Shown here piece after piece: positions 6,734-10,662 of a stretch of 10,662 nt of DNA. Source of the stretch: Deltaproteobacteria bacterium. Lineage in GTDB: Bacteria; Desulfobacterota; GWC2-55-46. The stretch spans positions 1-10,662 of the forward strand of contig JAKAIQ010000057.1 of NCBI GenBank assembly GCA_021825035.1. Reading direction: 5' to 3'. A program made the translations under genes and the position numbers. Under the pieces are notes generated by a model. That model saw only the letters and a list, made by a program, of their open reading frames with translations. It was not told the DNA's origin and made no database searches. Every line of letters begins with the position of its first letter. Position 1 is the stretch's first letter.

Positions 6734-8328
6734 CCGAGTTTCAAAACCGTATCTTTTCCGAAATGAAGGTCATCTCTTTCGGGATAGTCGATATTGAAAT
6801 GCAACCCCCTGGATTCTTTACGCAGCGTGGCTGATCGAATTATGAGATCGGCTACGGTAGCGATGTTCCTTAGCTCTATCAGATCGCCGGTCACGGTGAA
6901 ATCCCAGTAGTATTCATTGATTTCGTTCTTGACGAGATCGATCCTTCTCTTCGCCCGCTCGAGCCTCCTGTCGGATCTTACTATTCCCACGTAATTCCAC
7001 ATGAATCGTCTTATCTCATCCCAGGTCTGGCTTATGACGACCGCTTCATCGCTTATAACGGCTCCCCTTGTCTCCCACGGCGGAATCGGCGGTATCTCGT
7101 CTGCGCCGATTGTGATCTCCTTCGCACTGGCGGAGGCCCTTTCGGCAAAGACCAGGGATTCGAGAAGCGAGTTGGAAGCCAACCTGTTAGCCCCGTGAAG
7201 TCCGGTGCAAGCGGTCTCTCCTATGGCGTAAAGTCTTTTAACCGAAGTCCTGCCGTAATCGTCGGTGCCGACACCTCCGCAGGTATAATGAGCGGCCGGC
7301 ACGACCGGCATCGGCATCGAGGTGATATCGATTCCGAAATCGAGGCATTTGCGGTAAATGTTTGGGAAGCGTTCTTTCAGGAACTTTGCCGGTCTGTGGG
7401 TCATGTCGAGGTAGACGCATTCGTCACCGCTTTTTTTAAGCTCAAAGTCAATAGCCCGCGCCACAATATCCCTTGGAGCAAGCTCTGCCATCGGGTGGTG
7501 CTTCTTCATGAATGACTCGCCCTTCTTGAGTCTTAAAATTCCACCCTCTCCCCTCAGGGCCTCGGATATCAGAAAACTTTTAGCTTCAGGATGATACAGG
7601 CAGGTCGGATGGAACTGGATGAACTCCATGTTTACGATAGGGACTCCGATACGGTATGCCATGGCAATCCCGTCGCCGGTAGCCACGTCAGGGTTGCTCG
7701 TATACAGATATACTTTGCCGGCGCCGCCGGTCGCGAGGATTGTCGCCCTGGCAAGGAAAGTGTGTATCCTGCCGGTATTCTTGTCAAGGGCATAAGCTCC
7801 CCAGACGGCGTCTTCCTCGATGGGTTCAACGAATTTCGAATGAGAAATAAGATTAATGGCTATATGGTTCTCGTAAACAGCGATGTTCTTGTTCGCCCTT
7901 ACGGCATTTACGAGAGCCTCCTCGACCGCCTTTCCGGTGAGGTCCTCGGCATGGACGATCCTTCTTTTCGAGTGGCCTCCCTCTTTGCCGAGGTCAAGCT
8001 CAACATCGCCATTTGACGTTCTTTTTGTGAACTTGACGCCGTAACCGATAAGCTCCTGTATCATGGCAGGGGCTTCCTTTACGACCATATCCACCACGCT
8101 CTTTTTACAAAGTCCGGCCCCGGCTTCAATAGTGTCATTTATATGAGATTCAAAGGTATCTTCCTTGCTTGATACCGACGCGATTCCCCCCTGAGCGTAA
8201 AAGGTCGCAGATTCGTTAATTGCTCTCTTTGTAATGAGAGTTACCGACCCGGACAGCGCTGCTTTAAGGGCGAAATTCAGCCCGGCTATGCCTGTGCCTA
8301 TTACGAGAAAATCGGATTTTATTTCCAA
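6718..8328 (-). CDS. nadB: L-aspartate oxidase
   Basis: This flavoprotein of 536 residues oxidises L-aspartate to iminoaspartate, the first step of de novo NAD synthesis. NadA and NadC, the next steps, are not in the window. The N-terminal FAD fold has VIGTGIAGL (G11, G13, G16), then ATFYAQGGIA (41-50) and KEGGHSKRRIVHAED. Residues matching E. coli active-site positions are present: E116, H240 in QFHPT, R286 in APRDIVARAI, H347 in HYTCGGV and R382 in HGANRLASNSLLE. The C-terminal helical domain (about 430-520) carries ELRNIATVADLIIRSATLRKESRGLHF. The length is normal and the gene intact. The start is TTG with minus-strand GGAG at 8336-8339, 7 nt away; the ATG at that same site is out of frame. 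Succinate dehydrogenase/fumarate reductase flavoproteins are relatives, but the motifs and C-terminus favour NadB. Confidence 0.96.
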   Translation of the reverse strand: MEIKSDFLVIGTGIAGLNFALKAALSGSVTLITKRAINESATFYAQGGIASVSSKEDTFESHINDTIEAGAGLCKKSVVDMVVKEAPAMIQELIGYGVKFTKRTSNGDVELDLGKEGGHSKRRIVHAEDLTGKAVEEALVNAVRANKNIAVYENHIAINLISHSKFVEPIEEDAVWGAYALDKNTGRIHTFLARATILATGGAGKVYLYTSNPDVATGDGIAMAYRIGVPIVNMEFIQFHPTCLYHPEAKSFLISEALRGEGGILRLKKGESFMKKHHPMAELAPRDIVARAIDFELKKSGDECVYLDMTHRPAKFLKERFPNIYRKCLDFGIDITSMPMPVVPAAHYTCGGVGTDDYGRTSVKRLYAIGETACTGLHGANRLASNSLLESLVFAERASASAKEITIGADEIPPIPPWETRGAVISDEAVVISQTWDEIRRFMWNYVGIVRSDRRLERAKRRIDLVKNEINEYYWDFTVTGDLIELRNIATVADLIIRSATLRKESRGLHFNIDYPERDDLHFGKDTVLKLGQRAG

Positions 8329-8770
8329 GAAAAAGCTCCATAGAAAAATTATTTTTTAAAGGTTCGAAAAATGCGGCAACGAGCTCGATCGACTCAAGTC
8401 GGTTTCGGCAACGTCGTATTTGCAACTTCAGCCAATAAAAATGACAAGGCTCGAGTGCCTGTACCTGCGGCGTACATCGGAAAAAAAGGGAGTGAAGAAT
8501 AAGTTTATTAAAGATAAAATTACCATTCGCCGATGTATTGATAGAATAATGTAAGCATAGGATAATCCTTTATTCTTGTCAATTTTTTTGATGGATGCAG
8601 GAATGAAGCTCATATCGTCTGAGCTGTTCGGATGAATTTTTTAGCCGCCGTTGAAAGACATGATGATAAAAAACTTGCCCTTTTTATAATCGCATTGTAG
8701 ACTATGCTGTGCGGCGGATATCACAGGCTTTCTCGAGGCAACGTAATTCTTTTAAAAAAAGCGTATTTTC
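8329..8770. other. 442-bp divergent intergenic region between nadB and the transglycosylase gene
   Basis: This region should hold the promoters of both flanking divergent genes. Seen directly: CGGCAACG at 8374-8381 and 8406-8413 (32 bp apart, about three helical turns), with GGCAACG again at 8737-8743; the palindrome TCGATCGA at 8385-8392; the inverted repeat TACATCGG/CCGATGTA at 8473-8480 and 8530-8537 around an AT-rich core; and the near-palindrome AGGATAATCCT at 8559-8569. No RNA gene or convincing short gene was recognised. A 61-codon minus-strand frame (8428-8613) has no ribosome binding site or family resemblance. Confidence 0.5.
8675..8703 (+). promoter_or_regulatory. Candidate promoter for the lytic transglycosylase gene
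   Basis: TTGCCC (8675-8680) and TAGACT (8698-8703) are separated by 17 bp, with four of six consensus matches each. A perfect TATAAT at 8685-8690 lies within this span but has no partner -35. Either would give a leader of about 60-75 nt before the GTG start. Confidence 0.3.
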
Positions 8771-9346
8771 GTGACAGCTAAAACACACATTGCGGTCGTA
8801 TCTATCCTCCTCCTTTTTTCCGGCAATGCTTTTGCTGATTTTTATTCATATACGGATGCTGAAGGAGTGGTGCACATAACCAACGCGCCGACATCCGCCA
8901 GGTACAGATGGATGATGGGCGAAAAGAGGACGCGCTGGCATTCCGTCGAGAACAGGCGGTTTGACGATATAATTAACGACACCGCCGCCAGATACGGCAT
9001 AGACCCAAGGCTCGTCAGAGCTGTAGTCAAAGCAGAGTCGGACTTCGACGCCCATGCCGTTTCGCGTAAAGGCGCTCACGGATTAATGCAGCTTATGCCG
9101 GATACCGCAAGACTTATGGGGGTTAGGGATATTCATGATCCGGAAGAAAATATCGAGGGTGGCGTCAGGAAGCTCAGCACCCTCCTGAAAATGTTTGACT
9201 GGAACCTGCATCTTGCCCTTGCCGCTTACAACGCCGGTGAAGCAGCTGTTCTCAAATACCGTGACATACCGCCGTATTCTGAGACCAGGAATTACGTTAA
9301 AAGAGTTCTCTATTATTATAATTTATATAAAAATGCGAAAAAATAA
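8771..9346 (+). CDS. Secreted lytic transglycosylase (DUF4124-SLT)
   Basis: This periplasmic or envelope enzyme of 191 residues should cleave peptidoglycan glycan strands to form 1,6-anhydro-muramyl ends. The signal peptide (1-22) ends AFA before DFYSY. Residues about 22-45 (FYSYTDAEGVVHITNAPTS) are a DUF4124-type module common before SLT domains. The catalytic domain (about 65-185) shows YGIDPRLVRAVVKAESDF with likely catalytic Glu89, then SRKGAHGLMQLMP (98-110), NIEGGVRKLSTLL, ALAAYNAG (149-156), and PPYSETRNYVKRVL. The start is GTG at 8771. An in-frame stop at 8753-8755 excludes a longer form, although no clear ribosome binding site precedes it. It is the short, single-domain type. Its neighbours do not define a specific role. 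Confidence 0.92.
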   Translation: MTAKTHIAVVSILLLFSGNAFADFYSYTDAEGVVHITNAPTSARYRWMMGEKRTRWHSVENRRFDDIINDTAARYGIDPRLVRAVVKAESDFDAHAVSRKGAHGLMQLMPDTARLMGVRDIHDPEENIEGGVRKLSTLLKMFDWNLHLALAAYNAGEAAVLKYRDIPPYSETRNYVKRVLYYYNLYKNAKK

Positions 9347-9367
9347 GTGTGGGATTAGTTTATATGC

Positions 9368-9385
9368 ACGCTCTGGTTAGAGTGT
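9368..9385 (+). other. Hairpin after the transglycosylase gene
   Basis: ACGCTCT (9368-9374) and AGAGTGT (9379-9385) pair over seven positions, one a G-T wobble, with loop GGTT. No T-run follows, so termination would be weak at best. It lies in the 116-bp gap before pgsA. Confidence 0.25.
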
Positions 9386-9462
9386 CGATACTTAACGCCG
9401 TCTGATTATATGCAAGGATTTTTTTGCGTACATCGTATGGCGGCTTTATCAGGATACGGGGC

Positions 9463-10035
9463 ATGCCGTCGAGTTCACTGGTGGGCCAATTAAACCTCCC
9501 TAACAGTCTTTCAATCGTAAGGATTGGCGCTGCGCCAATCCTTGTGGTTTTGCTGCTATCCCCGGGAAGAGGCTTGAGCGTTATTTCAGCCGTAATCTTC
9601 GCGCTCGTTTGCGTTACGGACTGGCTCGACGGTTATCTGGCGAGAAAAAAAGGCATTATAACTTCTCTCGGCAAGTTTCTAGATCCGCTTGCGGACAAGA
9701 TACTTATAACTACAGCTTTTATCATGCTCATTCCTCTTGGCAGGGTTCCGGCATGGATAGTAGCGCTTATGATAGGCCGGGAGATAGCCGTAACCGGATT
9801 GAGAGCAATAGCTTCCGACATCGGGGTAATTATCGGAGCGAGCCGCATGGGAAAATACAAGACAATCGCTCAAATATTCTGCCTTGTGCCGCTTATAGTC
9901 AACTACAAGTTTTATGGGATAGACTTCCATGCCCTGGGAACGGCGTTCTTGTTGATAGCGTTTGTTCTTACCATGTGGTCAGGTATGGATTATTTCATTA
10001 AATTTTTCAGAACGCATCCTTTGCAAAGTGATTGA
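9463..10035 (+). CDS. pgsA: CDP-diacylglycerol--glycerol-3-phosphate 3-phosphatidyltransferase
   Basis: This inner-membrane enzyme of 190 residues makes phosphatidylglycerophosphate from CDP-diacylglycerol and glycerol 3-phosphate, the committed step to phosphatidylglycerol and cardiolipin. The CDP-alcohol phosphotransferase signature is complete: D53, D56-G57, A60-R61, G70, D74 and D78 in DWLDGYLARKKG and LGKFLDPLADK. LNLPNSLSIVRI near the N-terminus and IGREIAVTGLR (104-114) are typical of PgsA rather than phosphatidylserine synthase. About five to six hydrophobic membrane segments are visible. I place the start at ATG 9463, with AGGA at 9451-9454. A TTG at 9424 would add 13 residues, but it lacks a ribosome binding site and the added residues do not look like family sequence. 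The gene is intact and of normal length. Confidence 0.93.
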   Translation: MPSSSLVGQLNLPNSLSIVRIGAAPILVVLLLSPGRGLSVISAVIFALVCVTDWLDGYLARKKGIITSLGKFLDPLADKILITTAFIMLIPLGRVPAWIVALMIGREIAVTGLRAIASDIGVIIGASRMGKYKTIAQIFCLVPLIVNYKFYGIDFHALGTAFLLIAFVLTMWSGMDYFIKFFRTHPLQSD

Positions 10036-10259
10036 TAAGGCCGCTGCCTCTCGCTAAACTTTTCATCGTTCATCTCGAATCGTCATCCTGCATCTCGGGC
10101 CGAAGACTTCAAAAAAGTCGGTGTGAATTCATCAAACGTGTCATGAAGAGATGCGGGTTCCCTTCTCAAACGGGCAAAAATACTATGAGTGCGCTTATTT
10201 CCCGAACAGGACCGCTTTGACCGTCATTGCTTCGTTACCCGTCAATAAGAAAGATTTGC
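10036..10259. other. 224-bp gap with no convincing gene
   Basis: A 62-codon frame starting with TTG at 10032 overlaps the pgsA end, has no ribosome binding site and no recognisable composition, so I do not call it. The stretch holds two CATCTCG copies (10071-10077 and 10091-10097), a short hairpin GACTT/AAGTC (10105-10119), and TTGAC/GTCAA arms at 10217-10221 and 10241-10245 just before the next gene. No strong promoter or terminator is seen. Confidence 0.4.
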
Positions 10260-10662
10260 ATGAGGCTTAAACTCTACCAGAGGTTTAATCTTTACATAAG
10301 CGGTATGCTATTCTTGGGAGTGGTATTTCTTGTTTACCATGACAGGTCGTCAAGCAAACAATTGCTGAATCAAATAGGCCGCAGCGAGGCGCAGAAACTC
10401 GGCAGCGCCCTGTACAATCAGCTTTATACCTCTATGAAACTCGGGGGAGGGCGAGCCGAGGATAGAGCCATAATAAACAGGTTCAGAAGGATAAGCGGCA
10501 TCGATGAAATAAGGCTTATTCACGGCAGTTCTCTTGACAGGCAGTTCGGCATGGAGAAGGATGAGCGGCCACTCGATCAAACGGACCTTGAGGTTCTCAA
10601 TGGAAAGACTGTCGAATTAATCGAAAGAAATGCCGATGGCCACAGGTCTGCAATGAGATCGG
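10260..10662 (+). CDS. Membrane-anchored sensor protein, N-terminal fragment
   Basis: The frame opens with ATG at 10260 and runs off the window after 134 codons with no stop. A short basic N-terminus leads into a single hydrophobic segment (about 9-27, LYISGMLFLGVVFLVYH). A helical stretch follows (about 32-60), and then a periplasmic-type domain containing INRFRRISGIDEIRLIHGSS, RQFGMEKDE and ERNADGHRSAM. This arrangement (membrane anchor, then a domain with an IRLIHG and QFG pattern) is seen at the N-termini of histidine kinases, methyl-accepting proteins and cyclases, but the output domain is beyond the window. The ribosome binding site is weak (AAGAAAG before the ATG). A TTG at 10227 is an unsupported alternative start. 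Sensor protein is an inference of moderate strength. Confidence 0.6.
   Translation, partial: MRLKLYQRFNLYISGMLFLGVVFLVYHDRSSSKQLLNQIGRSEAQKLGSALYNQLYTSMKLGGGRAEDRAIINRFRRISGIDEIRLIHGSSLDRQFGMEKDERPLDQTDLEVLNGKTVELIERNADGHRSAMRS

Noticed and set aside
7591..8016. 141-codon plus-strand frame opposite nadB
   Set aside because: nadB is complete with all active-site residues; this is its complement read in another frame.
8428..8613. 61-codon minus-strand frame in the intergenic region
   Set aside because: It has an ATG but no ribosome binding site, and its composition reflects the AT-rich DNA.
9364..9420. tRNA-like stretch (GCTCTGGTTAGAGT resembling a D-arm)
   Set aside because: The D-loop is too short, no T-arm with TTCGA or acceptor stem follows, so it is not a tRNA or a clear attachment-site remnant.
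9424..9462. TTG start extending pgsA by 13 residues
   Set aside because: No ribosome binding site before it, whereas ATG 9463 has AGGA at suitable spacing and begins family-like sequence.
10217..10246. TTGACC box as a promoter for the last gene
   Set aside because: The hexamer 17-18 bp downstream (CGTCAA/GTCAAT) is a poor -10 match.

Overview
The window looks like chromosomal DNA of a diderm (outer-membrane) bacterium. Five consecutive genes encode exported proteins: three with good lipoboxes, one with an ordinary signal peptide, and one outer-membrane beta-barrel ending in Phe. Base composition is close to balanced by eye, and AGG/AGA arginine and ATA isoleucine codons are common. Together with the domain types, this points to an uncultured delta-proteobacterial (Desulfobacterota), Nitrospirota or similar lineage. 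That placement is an inference, not a read-out.

Layout. (1) 60-5492, plus strand: an envelope cluster, probably at least partly one transcription unit. It encodes a GNA1162-like lipoprotein with a LolA/DUF4412-like second half, a CsgG-family lipoprotein with an FlgT-C-like tail, a lipoprotein with TPR and SLH-like regions, an LPP20/FlgP-like periplasmic protein, and a small beta-barrel. No curlin, flagellar or peptidoglycan-synthase gene is nearby. (2) 5672-6733, plus: a soluble response-regulator/histidine-kinase hybrid, behind a dyad and a TATAAT box. (3) 6718-8328, minus: nadB (L-aspartate oxidase), convergent with the kinase and overlapping it by 16 bp; it starts with TTG. (4) 8329-8770: a 442-bp divergent intergenic region with inverted repeats and candidate promoter boxes. 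(5) 8771-9346, plus: a secreted SLT-type lytic transglycosylase with an N-terminal DUF4124 region. (6) 9463-10035, plus: pgsA, for phosphatidylglycerophosphate synthesis. (7) 10036-10259: no convincing gene. (8) 10260 to the window end: the N-terminus of a membrane-anchored sensor protein.

How the genes may work together. nadB, pgsA and the transglycosylase are housekeeping functions (NAD, phospholipid and cell wall). The envelope cluster is the most unusual part. Several of its domains (CsgG, GNA1162, FlgT-C and LPP20/FlgP) belong to families that build or brace outer-membrane rings and pores. A reasonable but untested hypothesis is an outer-membrane assembly held to peptidoglycan by the SLH-TPR lipoprotein. 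The orphan kinase downstream could regulate it, but only proximity suggests this. No RNA gene, CRISPR array or insertion sequence was seen.
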